A DNA stretch of 64,000 nt. It comes from Promerops cafer. Lineage: Eukaryota; Chordata; Aves; Passeriformes; Nectariniidae. The translations under genes were made by a program, and so were the position numbers. Location of the stretch: NCBI GenBank assembly GCA_013398275.1, contig VZSE01011444.1, positions 1 through 64,000 of the forward strand, in the 5' to 3' direction. The notes beneath the pieces are model-generated. The model was given only the letters and a program-made list of their open reading frames with translations. It was not told where the DNA came from and searched no databases. The first letter of the stretch is position 1. Each line of letters opens with the position of its first letter. Shown here piece after piece: positions 46,922 to 60,468 of this stretch.

Positions 46922-46990
46922 GGCAGGGGGGCCCAGCCCTGCGGCAGGGGCCGCCCAGCCCTGCCTGGCCTGCCTGAGATGGTGGCCAGG

Positions 46991-47486
46991 CCGTGTTACC
47001 TCTTCACTGGTCAGAAGGGAGAGAGACCGTTCTCGAGTTTCTATCGCCTTTAACGTGCTTTTTCACAGAGGCATGTACAGCTTTCTCAGTGGTTTAATAG
47101 AACTGTCAATTCTCAAAGCTATTACTGATTAGTTCTTTTTGTCAGACATGGAAAAAATTGTTAACAGCTCCTCTTTGAATCACTTGCATAAGTGCCTTCC
47201 ATGCAAAACCACCACACATAGCAAGTAAAAGATTTAGACAAAATGGCTGAAGACCTTGTCTTAGCACTGATGAAAGAAAAATGGAAAGCTTCCTATTGGC
47301 ATTAAGTGAAATCTGCAGTATCTAATTTTTCAACGTGCTGTACACCAAGCGCATAAGAGTGAAAATGCTACATGCTCCAGAGCAACAGCTTTAATCTACT
47401 CTGAACAAATACTCAAGAGCCTTATTCCTTTGTATCTGATTTATATTCAATGCTCTTGTGATTTGTTTCTGCTTTTTCTCTGACAG
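46991..47486. other. AT-rich flank of the island
   Basis: Nothing recognised before the splice acceptor at 47486. Confidence 0.4.
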
Positions 47487-47544
47487 GGAAGAAGGGAGTG
47501 GAAGCAATTGTATCAGGGTGCACCTCGATTGCCAAGTGCTGGAG
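47487..47544 (+). CDS. Candidate exon (58 nt)
   Basis: A strong acceptor (GCTTTTTCTCTGACAG) and a GGAG/GTAAAC donor bound 58 nt. In phase 0 it reads GRREWKQLYQGAPRLPSAG, leaving one base for the next exon. That fits the outgoing phase of the exon at 38658 and the incoming phase of the terminal candidate at 60469. All three frames are open because the exon is short. The gene is not recognised. Confidence 0.3.
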
Positions 47545-50500
47545 GTAAACCATGTGATAGCAATTATTTACCTTCAGACGTCATGAAGAAAATTCTTCTG
47601 TTATCACAGTTCAACACTTAATTTAGTAATGTAAACGTCACATGAACAGTGTATTCAGCATCAGGTCTGGCTTTTCTGGCTTTCTCAGTGGGGGAGTGTT
47701 TTCAGTTAACCATTTACAAAAACATGCACAAATATACTTCATATTTAAGGCGAAGTCTAAAAACATCAGGTAAAAACTCTAAAAGGCGAGTAACTACTGA
47801 AGAATTCAATTAATGTACTTATAGGAACTGCTATGAGAAAGAAGCAACAGTAATTTTGTCCACATAGCTGAAAATGCAGTTTTGTGCTAACATCTTTCCC
47901 TGTGAAGGGTTCAGAGAGCATTTAATCACCTGTTAACTACTTTATGCTTATCAGAGACAAAGGCGAGTTTTGAAGTTTTATCAGGCACTATTCCATTTAA
48001 ATACATTTCATTAGAACACAGTTTCTAGTCAAATGAGACTATCATTTTTTCACTTAGACATCTCTTAGATGTGCCTTCACAAATTTGTGCAAATATAGTT
48101 CTAAGCAGGGAGGAGAAACAAAGTATCTGCTTGGTATTTTCAAAGTATGAGGAAGGCAATAAGCTGTCTACTATTATCAAAACTGCCCAAAAACTTGTAT
48201 CATGGTAATATCCCTCATATCCTAATAATCATTAATCTTGGAATTTTGATCACCAAAGTACATGTTTATGTCTAGATGGCAGTAAAACAGAACTTTTGTT
48301 TGTAATTTAGGTACCTACAGTGACAACAATGTCTTTTAATGCTTTTGTTAATCCAACCATTATTTCTTTGTTTCTTTTTTCCTAATTTATGAAAATTCAA
48401 ATGTTATGTAATTCAAATGTAATATTTTCTATTTCCAGACATTCCTGCCACCCTCTCCCAGTGATGACAATCAACATTGTTGCCTTTTTGTATTGTACCT
48501 AGTCACTGGATCAGATTCAGCAAATATATTGCTTATTATACTTAATTCAGTAATGAAGTCACTGTTCAAGAATAGACTATACAGTTGCAGGGCACAAGTT
48601 CTTGGGTTTTTTGGTAATAGACACATCCCCAGTGTTTAAAACAGGTCCCCAGAAGCAATGCTCAGACATGCATTGCTGGATGTATGGGGATTGCCAGTGA
48701 TTGCTCCCATAGGAACTGCACACGGCCTACTTGCTTCTGCTACCCCTTTGGACTGGCTGCAAAACAGTGTTACTAAACCTTGTGTCACTAACTTTCATCT
48801 TGCTTTGTCACTTAGTGGGTTCACCAGTATGTTGCAGTTTGGTAATCCCATTCTCCATGTGAAATGGCTCACCAAGCTCTGTGCCATGGGTGCATTTTGT
48901 CTGTCTTCCTCGTGCTACATTACAGCCTGGGTATAATTCATTTTTAGCCTTAAAACATTTTGTTAAAAAACAAACAACAACAACAACAACAAAAACCCAG
49001 TGAGAACTCATTTGAAAACAGTTTTGCAGTTCAGCTGAGCTAAATTTTGTTTTGATGAGGTTTTAGAGCAAATGTGGTAGTTTCATTCTTGTTTGTCTAG
49101 TATGAACAATGAAGAAAAATTCTGATATATGGGTGCTACCTCCATTTAATGCTTATTAAAAATCTCCTGTTTAGTATTTATTTTCCAGTCTGGGTTTATT
49201 CTGTGCTTACCACTTTAAAGCTTGACATTCTGAACACTCACAATTATGCTTTTGAGTAAATGATCTATTAATTCCTCTGTCAGATTAGGATCTTTGTCAA
49301 TGGTTGAAACATATCTAATGTTTCTAAAGGAGGCACTGTAGTCCCCTCTGCTCAGGGTTGGGGACTGGAAAAACAGCCAGGCTCCATTTTAAAGTTTTCT
49401 TGCACAACTTTTTATTTACATGTTTGTTTCTAAATCTCTCTAGTCTTCAAATTATTATAATAATCATGCAATAAATCTTTGAAAAGTACTTCGAGGCAAA
49501 ACCACCATATAAATGGTAGGTAGAATTCTCAAGATGCTGTCCCACTAATTTTTTATTCTCATTTTGCTTATTTATTCACTTTCTGACATCACTGTCTCTG
49601 GGAATCCACTTAGAGTGTCAAACTTGTTCAGTAAGAATGACCAGGGGGAAAAAGTGTATTCAAAGTCCCCTGGAATGCCAGAAGATGGCCTTCATAATAA
49701 ATGATGCCCTTCCATGAAAAAGGTGTAGTCATGGATTTTAAGAGCAGAGGCCAAACTTGTAATGCATCATCCTGACCTGCTGCAAAACAAATGTTCATAA
49801 GACAATAATTTTTGTACCAGAATAACAAATATCCAATCAATGATTTAAACTACATTGCTCAACTAAGAGTGTACGCTGTGCACACACACTGACTGTTGTA
49901 GCACTTGAAAACAATGACATCTGCTAGTGTCAGTTTGTAATTGCTGAATTCTATTATGCATATATATATATATATATATATGCATTATGCTATATCTATT
50001 CTATTATTCTATTTTGGGGTTGATGAAGGAACTGTTTGGTATTAGAGATTTCGTCTTGTATGCAATTACAGACCACTTCATCTTGTTCAGGTGGGGTTAG
50101 GGAATTAATTTTCAGGATCATTCTTAGACTTATTTTCTGGATAATTTCCAGATCTTCATCTCTTTTTCAGTTTCCTCTTTCCTCTTCAGAAGCAGACCTA
50201 CCACTGAAGCTCTTCGTAGCTGGCTAACAGACCTGCAGAGGTACGACTGTGAAGGTTTTGGCTAGAGTGGAGCAGATTTTCCTCAGAGTAGCCCTATGGA
50301 GTGAGCAAGTGGCTGCACAGGGCTGAGCTGCCAGCTGGGGATAAACCACAGCACTAGTGCACTCTGCTCCACGAGTTCTGCAAGCAGTGGGGTGACTGGC
50401 ATGTGTATACACTGGCAAGAATAAGCAGTGTCACGGCCCACAGAATCTCCATGCTGAAATAAGATAAACAAGGAAGGGTGAGAGCTTGCTACTCAAAACA

Positions 50501-51309
50501 TACCCTTATTTCTATTAGCCAATGCCATGCCAGCCTTGCTACACTGCTCAGTGAGGTATGTATCGGATACTGCTTTCAAATCATTAGTGTGCAGAAAGAT
50601 TATAAGAATAATCAAATTTTCTTCCTAACCAAATTATCCTGTATTAAGAAAAACACAATCATTTCTGTCTCAAACACAATGTATTAGTGCTAATGAAAAC
50701 TCCAGGGCAGCTTTTAGTAATTTCATTACGGACTACCTTGGAACATGGTAGTTCAATTAATCTCTGCACATTGCATTCTTAAGTTTTTTCCAAACAAGTT
50801 TCTTTGAAATATTTGTATTGGATCTGTGGATTTTAGGTACTTTGAACAAGACTAGAACATGATGTGAGCTCAACGTGACAGATGGCTAAAAGCAAATGGG
50901 CTTTATTTAAAATACCTACTCTCAAGTCCTCTTATAATACATTCCAGTCAAAGATTGCTGTTGTAAGTATGAATGCACTTTAGAGATCGTGTAACTTTCT
51001 AAGTGTGTTGATCTTATTCATTACAGTGATCTTCATTACAGTGGCCCACTCAATAGAAAAAATATTTAGTCTCAGCCAGACTTGCATAACAACTAAAACG
51101 CTATAGTCAACAGACCTGCAGCATTTGTGCATGGCACAAAAGAAGAAAATACTCTTGAAGTGACAATATAATTTTGAAGTCATGTTTCTGAGAAAGAAAC
51201 ATAGAGTTCCTCATGTTCTCTATGTCTGTGGCCCATCAAAAGCCATCTTTCAACAAGAATTTCCAGTCTTGTAGTCTCTTTTTCTCGCTCTTTAGGGCTT
51301 TACTTTTGG
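47545..51309. other. AT-rich unique DNA with short simple repeats
   Basis: It holds an (AAC)n run at 48970-48991 and a (TA)n run at 49959-49981. A 92-codon ORF at 48658-48936 has no recognisable domain. Confidence 0.45.
49955..49985. repeat. (AT)n tract bounded by ATGCAT
   Basis: About 11 TA units flanked by ATGCATA and TATGCAT give a perfect palindrome of about 31 bp that could form a cruciform. Confidence 0.9.
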
Positions 51310-51505
51310 TTATTCTGTTTTGATTTTGTTGTTTGGTGGTGGTGGTTTTTTTGTTTGTTTGTTTGTTTTTGTTGGTTTGGTTTTTTGTTTTTGTTTTTTT
51401 AATGTTTTTTGTGTTTGCTTTTGTTGGTGGTGGTGGTTTGGTTTTTTGTAAATTATTTTTTGTGTTTGTTTGTTTGTTTTTTGGGGTTTTTTTGTTTGTT
51501 TTCTG
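51310..51505. repeat. G/T-only low-complexity tract
   Basis: Nearly all G and T on the plus strand, with GTTTGTTTGTTT and GGTGGTGGTGG runs. It is the strand mirror of the A/C tract at 29650-29833. The 107-codon minus-strand Lys/Thr/Asn-rich ORF over it is compositional. Confidence 0.85.
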
Positions 51506-53155
51506 ATGGCTAGGTTCTATTATATGTTGCAAACATTTTGTCCCTGTTTTGGAAGCCAAATAACATACTGACTAATTCCATAATCCAGCATTTTGTGGTC
51601 ATGCTTAAAAAATCAGTTGACCAGACACAGATGATTGTTCTCTGAGGGATGCTTGCTGTGTGCTTTCATCTTCTATTTATGCAGATATCAAATGAATGTT
51701 ATCATCCCTACCTGTTTTAGAATAGCCTTTGGGGAAACAAAGCTATGCCTGTTATTTGGGTACTTCTACTAGGAAGGTTTTTTCCCCTCTGATGTAACAG
51801 TGATTTTTTCAACCATATTTTGTGGTTTAGTAGGGCTTACTCACTTGTATTTACCAGCAGCTTCCCTGATTTCTTATTACAGGTGGAGAAAAATAAATAC
51901 TTTTACCTTGTCACTTCACTTTTTTTCAGTTTTCCTAGATATCACTAATTTGTACTAACCATTCATTTTCCCAACATCACATTTTCTATTGCATCTCAAT
52001 TGTTTTACTTTGTGAGCTCTTTCATTATAGCTGTCTTTCTGGCATTCTTTATGGTCAAGAATGCTGCAAAAAAAATATTCATAGGCTACTTATGGAACTC
52101 CCTTTACGGTATGTTTTATTAATTCAAGGGTGTCTCTAATTGTGTGTGTATTCTTTAGAGTACTGGACCATCTGTATAGTTCTTGCACTATTTAATATTC
52201 CTGATCACAAGTAGAGTTTCTCTAGCACTCCCTGACCAAAAAAAAGAGGCAATGAATAAATGCAGAGGTTCTTTCCCCTCTCTCTCTTCCCCCCTGTCTC
52301 CCTAACATATCTTATTAACACCTTGTTCTGTGTCTGCATGCGTGAACGTAACATGAACAATTTTTAAAGGTCCAATTCTTGATCATAATTAGAATTGGGT
52401 TGAATTTTTGAGTGTTTTTTCTTTTGTAAATTGCCATGGGTTTAGGCAGCAGGCCCTTTTGAAGAGTGAAAACTGATTGAGGTGTAGGAAGTAAAAGGTA
52501 GGGCTTTTCATAGTGGAAACCAAGTCCATAGTGCCGGTGAGGGTTTATTCAATGTTTTTGTCAATGATCTGGAGAAACAAGCACACGGTGAAGGTCGAGT
52601 TGTCCTCAAATTGTCTGAGTTTTTATCCTTTCCAAGTGTTTGCCTTTTTTTTTTTCTTTTTTCTTTTTTATTTTAGAAATAGCAGGTGTTCTGAGGTCTT
52701 TTGCTCTTTCAGAAATATCTGTCAAGAGCAAGCTAAATTTTCCTGGCTTCTGGGGTTCTCCAGTTAAATGCTTTGAGAGTTGGCACTGAATCCTTGTCTT
52801 TCAGAGCAAAATTCATCACTGGATCATTAACAGACAATTAAAGAATGAAAGTGGTAATTTGACAACACTTCCAAGCAGCTAGAAGTGGATGTTTGCCTAA
52901 TGGAAATCATTATCAGGCTGTGCTTGGCTGTGCTTCTCAGATAGGATCTGGGCATTACTGTGAAGAGACAGGAAGGTTTATCTCTGACCATGCCGTGGGG
53001 AAGCTGACAGCTCCCATGTTGTGCAGTTTAACAGTTGCCTGTCAGCAGAAACCTCTGTTTGCCATTTGATTGTTGCTTAATGAGTGAGGTCTGTCCAACT
53101 GAGCACAAAGAACAGTGTTTCCTATAGTGGAAACCCCAGCATTTAGAGCTTATTT
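51506..53155. other. AT-rich unique DNA
   Basis: No gene or repeat recognised. Confidence 0.45.
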
Positions 53156-53156
53156 C

Positions 53157-53262
53157 TATTGTATTGTATTGTATTGTATTGTGTTGTATTGTATTGTATT
53201 GTATTGTGTTGTGTTGTATTGTATTGTATTATATTATATTGTATTGTATTATTATATTGTCG
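53157..53262. repeat. (ATTGT)n pentanucleotide microsatellite
   Basis: About 20 units of ATTGT with GTTGT, ATTAT and other single-base variants, most perfect at the left end. Confidence 0.95.
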
Positions 53263-55385
53263 ATCATTCAGATCGATTACTTACATGAAAGGATGATACA
53301 GGTATGAAATACAGGATTATTTCAGCTACAACAATTACAAGTAAAGCAGGGTGGAATTATTTTTCAGGCAATTTCAGCCATTTAAAGATAACTGTGCCTG
53401 TACATCCTAGATAAATGAAATGGAGCTATGTAATTATCATTCTCAAAAAGCTGCAGAGGCCACTGTATTTTGCAAACTGTCAGAGTGCTATAAAAGTGTC
53501 ACAAGCTAAATATCACCATGCAAACGAGCTCACTGTCTCTCATCAGATAGTGAAACAATTTGCCTGCAGGAGTTATTTTGAAATATTAACTTGAATCCTA
53601 AACCAGGCAGCTAACAACAGAGTATACTGACTAATGCTGAAAAGGAGATAAAATGTCTTCACTTTTTTATTTCAACTCATTACGCTGAATATTTGACAGT
53701 AAATAGACATCCAAGCTAAAACCATAAAAATTGCCTGATCTTTATTTTTCTTCTTCCCCCTTTACCAGCCACACCCCCCAACCCCCAATGTAAGATGTCA
53801 TTACATTTTCTCTCCCATCATATAATAGAATGTCTCATAGTGTACATTGGCACAAAATGGATTAAGGAATAAGTAGCCATTTAATAGTTTTCAGTGGTTT
53901 CAAATCTGAGAAAAATAGTAGTTAAATGAGGCTAGATTCCACAGTCTTTTCGTGTGATGAGTATTATTGCTTTATGAATAACTTCTTTGATGGCTGTGAG
54001 AATTATCTGTGTTCTTTTCACAGCCTTCTGGTGTTGTCAGGCCTTATCCTGACAGACACTTTAGCACATGATTAATGTCATCACAGCTAGTGTGATTTTT
54101 AAGTACTTGATATTTTAAGTTTCGTTGGTCTGGGATGAGATATAAAAGTGTTTCATGGGTATTCTGTAGCTGATATTTCCCAGTGAGTGCAAATCAGGAT
54201 GCAGATACTGACCCACTCCAGATAGACATGTTCCTCTACCCAAGGCAGATTTCCAATTACATCTCATAAACATGTGTATATTACAAAAAAACTAGATCAA
54301 GACCACATAAGAAAATGTGGACCTTAAGGCAAAGTTAAGAGTCTAGTGAACAAGTCTGAAAAATTGTGTCTGCACCCTGTACATTCAAGGGCCAGTAGTA
54401 ATTTGAAAGAAATATGGCAGACCTGATTTTCTGGTGGCATTCTTTCAGGTTTTCTGTGAAAAAATGCTTTGTTAGTTTATGATGTCATAGTTTCATCCAT
54501 AATTAAATGGACATCGTTAAAGGGAGCACAGCTTGTTTAGCACAGGGCAGACTGGGTTTTGTGGGCTTTACAAGCAGGTAGGGAATAAATGCTCACTTTC
54601 TCAATTAATTATAAAGTTATTGTGGTGGTGTTTTTGTGTTACGATACCTGCTATTTCTGTTTCAAGCAATATAGATAATTCTGACAGATGAAATAATTAT
54701 ACTGCATATATTAAATTCAAAATGGAAAACTAATTATTTGTATAGGTATAAGAAATGTAATGCTCTAAAGTATTCAGTGTATTAAAATTGATGATGTGAG
54801 TTGTATTTTAATTTATATCAGCTTCAAAAAAATTAAGTCACAGCAACATAAATGATTAAGGGGAATATTGTATATTTCTTAGTTATGATTGAAAGATAAA
54901 ACCTATAATTTAAATTCTAACCAGCATTTATAAAGACTAGGGTCATTCTCCAAATGTATTTTCAATCTAATCCACAGTAAAGAAGGGACAAGCACATCTG
55001 GAGCCTTTAAGATTGCTGTTATTTACAGATAAATATTTTAGTACTGTATTTCAGTCTGACTACATATCAATAGCCATTTAAGAGAGGAAGTTGGGAGTGA
55101 AGAAAGAGAGTAATGGTGAAGGTATAGGTGCCTTTAAAAAATTTAATACATCAGTTAATTTTGGCTACATAGGAGATGAAGCAAATAAACTGACTTGCAA
55201 GCCTCAAAATGACTTTAAAAGAAGAGTCTTGTCTGAATCCAGATTTATTTTGGTGCAAATCTTTGCTGAAACATTCCTGAGGCCACTCATTTATCCCGCT
55301 GTGGACTTGACTTTGCAAGCTTTTAAGCATATAACTGGAGTTTCCTTTGTTGCATTGTACTGTAGTCAGATACGCTTTAGCTGAA
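53263..55385. other. AT-rich unique DNA
   Basis: Nothing recognised. A 97-codon plus-strand ORF (55091-55384) has no domain. Confidence 0.45.
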
Positions 55386-56101
55386 CTACAGAGCAGATGA
55401 GGTAACAGTTTCTGTAAGGACCAATCCCTCCTCATGAATAAGGAAATGCAAATAGAAAGAGAGAAGAAGGCATGAAGCGAGAGGGACAATAAGAAGGATT
55501 ATGTCCAAAAGAAAGAGTGAAATCAAACTGCAGTTGACTGAAACAAAATCATGATTATGAGTCACATTTCTTCCCACATATGTTTGCTGCTGCCACGTCT
55601 TTTGTAGAGGACCTTGCTCCTCTGTATGCTCATCAGATTGTCTTTCACAGCCCTCCCATCCCCTCTTACTTGTGAAGCAGTGTGTACAGAAAGAGAGGTC
55701 ATAGCCCAGAACCACAGATAAATCTTGTTCTGAACATGAAGCTTCCTGCATTTGTTGGTCAGATCCCCAGGTCTGGAACCGGTTCTGCCTGGGGAGGAAG
55801 CACAAGCTTTGAAGAGATTCTGCCACTGGCAGTGCCTGTGAGAGTACTTTTCATGGGAAAAAGGAGAGAAGAAAAGCTCTTCCAGACTGACATTGTCAGA
55901 AAGGAAACAAGGTTGGATGCTCTTAGTTCTCCCCATGTTTTGAGCCAAGGCGCAGTAAATGGTGACAATTAAAAGGGCACTCTGGAACCAAAGTACAATA
56001 TTTCTCACAGCCATATGCTGCTTGTGGTCAACACATTCTGTGATGTACTGCTTAGAAATCACTGACGAGTCTTGAACTTCTATCACTCCACATGGCATCA
56101 T
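55386..56101 (-). other. Overlapping minus-strand ORFs, possible small membrane protein
   Basis: Frame A is open for 179 codons from 56101 to 55562 and holds a signal-peptide-like start at the Met near 56014 (IVLWFQSALLIVTIYCALAQ). Frame B is open for 146 codons from 55826 to 55386 and ends with a hydrophobic segment (LFLLDIILLIVPLASCLLL). In frame B a possible exon at 55835-55670 has a pyrimidine tract with CTCTCACAG and a GTAAGAG donor. A terminal exon at 55537-55386 follows TTTTGTTTCAG, and its phase fits. A donor joining frame A to this chain is not convincing. Pyrimidine-rich DNA readily gives hydrophobic ORFs, so chance is possible. Confidence 0.25.
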
Positions 56102-59100
56102 CAGGTCTTCCAGCAGCTAAAGCTCCTCAGAGGCCACGGAGATTGAAAACCCCTCTTCAGTGCTTAGAATCATAGTTGATTGCTCTACAGTGCACACAAT
56201 TTGCCACGCAGAAAAAAAAAAAATAGTAGCAGCAGTCTCTTAATGCTACCAGAGAATTGAATAAAATAAATCCAGAAGGAGATGCTAAAGCATTTGAAAG
56301 TGTTCACAGCACATCTACCATATATTTAAATTTATTTTGCACATTTCTTGGACTGCTAAGGTTTAACCAAACCTGATGAGTATTAAAAGGTTGGGCCATC
56401 TACTGAGGCTGTCCTCCAAACCCACCAATTATTACAGCTTGTAATTTTAATTATCTGTTCCTCAGAGCTCTCCTTTATCTGTTCAACCTGAATTGCTAAA
56501 TCAAACATATATGTAAATTACCTTCCTTTTCTGCCATCTACAAAAGAAGAGATTAGATAGAGTGCTAAAGCAATAGTTTAAATATCTGTTGCATTTTAAT
56601 GGCTTTAATTTGTGTTAGTTATGTTGCCATTTAAGAAATACTAACAAAGCAATGGAAAGCAGTACTAAGTGCTAAGCATGCTTTATAAATGTTTTGATGC
56701 TTTAATCATGGTCCTGTAAGTAAACTATAGCATGACAAATTATTTCTCTGTCTCTTAAAAAGTAGAGATCTGATAAAAACTGCAAAAAATATCAGCATAA
56801 AAAAGAGTAAAGATGTCCTATGGTTTTCACAAAAGATAATCTCGTTTCATGGCTTATCACAAAATACAATAAAAGACATATATTATTATTACAAAAAACA
56901 AGTAGAATGTCTTATTGCTGGCTGGAATATTTATAGCACTTGTAGAATTGTTGTCTACAGGAAGTGTGCAGGGCTTCTGGTAATAATTTCCGTTCTTGGG
57001 TAAGAGCCGGGTGTAATGTCTCAAAAGGTAATCTGGTAATGGAACATCTCAGCAGACCTTTTGACCTTTGAATACGAGGATAGTCTGTTAAAACAAATCT
57101 CTGCACTGTCTATATTATAAATAGTGAGGAGATTTTTTTTTTCCTAGGTCGTAGCTGGGTAATTTGGACTCCAAGCAAATTGCCAAACACTTTCCAGGTC
57201 TTTGGTTTCATTGGTGTGATATCCGAGCCTGATGAAGGTTGGCAGAGCTAGTGCAGAGAAGTCAGATCTCAGGACTGTTCAAAGCCATTCCCTATCATAA
57301 TATCTTGGCAAGAGTAAAAGTTTAAGAAGCCAGAACTAGTAGGGTTGGATCTGCCAATTCTAAACCTTTTAACTACATATTTATCCCAGGCAACTCTTAA
57401 GTGAACCTTTCCAAAAGTTTATTATCTCTTTATCTGGGATATTTCTCTGTGTGCCATAAAAATACAATAAATATCCGATAGCATTACAAAAATACAATTA
57501 ATGGGTATCAGTGTTTAGACACAGGCCTGAGTTGGTGCTTTTGGAAGGATTCTTATTCTTTGCTGAATTAGTCAATCCAAATATTAATTATGCATATCAA
57601 AAGGATATTCCAGGAAATCTTCAATGAAATTGAAATCTGATTCAAAAGCTAAACGTTTGGGAAAATATCAAAGCCAGGGAAGAGCTATAGTTACCTCTTC
57701 AGTGCTACCTCTAAGTCTAGCTGTTATGAACAAAACAGAACCAATCTTTTTCATTGGCAGCAGTTTCCAAACAGTCCTTCCAGACTGACTTTATCAGCAG
57801 AAAAGGGGGATGAAAACATCTAAAGATACTCAGACAATGACTTAGGGACTTTAAGTGGTAACCACATTAGCTGTCTATGATTGTAATAGCAACACTTTCT
57901 TCCACTAAAAATTTGCTCCAAGATTTTTTTCTAGATTTACATCTCACTGTTATTCTACTCTGTAAAGCTTTTCTTAGGTGTCTTTTTTTAATGTGTGTCC
58001 AAAGTATGAGCCCACAAGTTGCTTCCTTCTGGTTTGTTTCATCTCAGTTCAGCTAGGTCTACCTAGCTGTGAATGAAAAAATGAAGAAGAAATTAATTCC
58101 AGTGGATATGTCCACACTGTCTATCTGCCTTGCAGGGACTGGGCATTTCTTAAGTCAGTTATGAAGAGTTGTGCCACTTTTACAAGCTTTGGTTTGCAGC
58201 TTGTGAATATGGCTAGTTTTCAGTTCACCCAGCTGTCAAGCTCTACTGTTGTGGTGCAGCAGAAAGATTGTTTTTCGTAAGAGCTGAATTAAGTGAACAA
58301 GAGACCAAAGCCCTGCTTGATCAGCTTAATGAGATAAAAGGACATTTTGGCTTAGTAGAGAAAGGAAGAAACTGAAATTGATTACCCTGTTTATCACAGA
58401 CTCAATTTGTTGGTTCCCTTGGCAACTAACATTGAAGTAGATGAAGTTACTAGTACCCTGAAGGGGATCAACATATAAAATTTCTATCAGCCACATTAAC
58501 TGTCTTCTGATGGTCAGAAGTATGGAGAGAAAAGTGCAACTTTAGTGGAAAGGATTAGATCACTATCAGTCCAAATGTAGCTAGTCTGACCTAATTATTT
58601 ATTTGAATATTTTCTGAGAAGAAAATGGGTGAATATTGTGTTATACTACTACATCACTTTCATTTATTGTTTTGTTGACAGATCCCAAGAGCAAGCAAAG
58701 TAGTTTAGACAGTGTTTTGTGTGAAAAACCTCTTCAGAAAAAAAATGCTATCTAGAGTTTCAGTGAGACGTGAAAGTCTTTATTTTTATATATTACTTAT
58801 ACACTCTGTTGCATATTTGATGTAAAACTGCTGCATCTGAGTTTTGGTGTGATTTAATATTTGTTGTGAGAAGTGCCTGGAAAAACCTCTGAAATTCAGA
58901 AATGGTGATCTATAAGACTAGAAATTTTTCCATAGACTACATAGGTCACAAACCCATTGGATAGGAGGAAATACTGTACTGTCTGTAGCCACTGTACTGG
59001 CTATAGATTTCCAGTAAATACACAGATTTTCCACAGTCTTGGTGGCATATTTGGGTGTAGCTCTCTCTCTTCCATGTATTTTTATTTTTAAATGCTCTCT

Positions 59101-60468
59101 CCTAAGCCTACAGAAGGGATGGTTAGGGGATTATATTGTTTGTTCTGCTTACAGGATGCTGTTCAACAGCTGTACCACAGCATTTCCTCAGAATTGTGTT
59201 TTCTCCTGTGTTTTGCTTGATTGGTGGATGTTTTCTCCTCTGTCTTAATCAAGCACCTTATTTGGGTCCTTCTTTTGATTTCTGAACAAACTGATTTGTG
59301 AGGACCTGAGAGCTGGGATCTGAAGCTTTTCAAATCAGAATTCACAATTCCTTTTTTTTCCTGAAGACAGCTTTTATCAAAACCCAGAAGACAGTGAAGA
59401 TTTTTAGGCCAGTTTTCCGACCCTTTTGGACAACTGGATTATGAAAACCAGAGAACTGAGGAGCCAGACCCTGTCTCTCAGTGTCTATGTCTGTACTTTG
59501 GGATCTGGGAAACCTTCCCAGTTTCCAGACCTGGACACTTTCCCTGAGCACGTTGATTCCCTGTAGGACAAAATCTGTGCTGTTTTCCATTCACATGTGC
59601 ACATATACGGACACTGTTTCTAAGGAGAAAATCTGGGCATGGAGACCAGCAGGGAGATCTAACATATTCTCACAATATATCTCATCTGGACTCTGCGCTT
59701 GCCAAGAAGCCCACTTAGGATGCAGTCTAGTAATATTTGGAATTACTGGGGTTTGGCTGTTTTCTTCAAATTTGAAGTGAAGGCAACTATCTTCTAATTG
59801 GAATACTAAGAACAATAGTCCATATATACATATGGAAAGAAACCTTCAGAAGTTTTACAGAGCAAGGAGTAATTATATGTGAGAGGTTTCTGTTTCAGAA
59901 AATTTTAGAGCATTTCCAGTTAATATAGGTCAGGCGAACAGGATTCTTACACACTGAATAGAAAGCATTCAGCTGCCCATATGAAACATATGCACTGTTG
60001 GCAGTGATATAACTGCAACTGTAGTCATCTTTGGCAGGCTCAGCTTTTACTTGTTGTGTAAAAATATTTTCTGTCCTATTCTGTTTCCTTCTGCTGTTGA
60101 ATATGGGTCTAAGAGTTTGTCAACTTCACAGTGCACTTTTCTGGCTACAGGTTTTAAATCTACTACATAAGGACCTGGTTCTAACCGATAAAACAAGAAT
60201 TAGAAAAAAAAAATCAATTCCAATTTTCTCTTTAGGTGCTTTTTTTGTTGTTGTTTAAATAAATAAATTGCCTTGAAGCTTTTCTCCTCCTTCAGTACTG
60301 AGTGCTTACATATTAACAGCTGCACACAGGGTAACCTTTTAAAATTGAGTTCTATTTAATTAAGCCCTACACTAGCAACAAATCCTAACCCACTCAATTG
60401 TAAATTGTCACAGTTGTGTTGTGTGCTTCCTCCTGCTGAAATCTGATTTGCTTGGTTTTCTGCCATAG
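56102..60468. other. AT-rich unique DNA
   Basis: No gene or repeat recognised. A 29-codon open stretch ELSEQETKALLDQLNEIKGH near 58283-58370 looks helical but has no splice sites. Confidence 0.45.

Larger units (their letters stand above)
46298..46990. other. GC-rich island with abrupt edges
   Basis: About 690 bp of very GC-rich, CpG-containing sequence lies between AT-rich flanks. It could be a CpG-island promoter: a plus-strand ORF starts MTMAAAAAARPGLGP at 46839 and an identical start occurs at 46557. It could also be an inserted repeat. Half of it is a duplicate (see the copies at 46359 and 46641). No transcription start, family or terminal motif is recognised. Confidence 0.4.

Noticed and set aside
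51236..51559. 107-codon Lys/Asn/Thr-rich ORF
   Set aside because: It is entirely the G/T low-complexity tract read on the other strand.
58283..58370. Helical-looking 29-codon open stretch
   Set aside because: No splice sites or start codon in a suitable place; consistent with chance.
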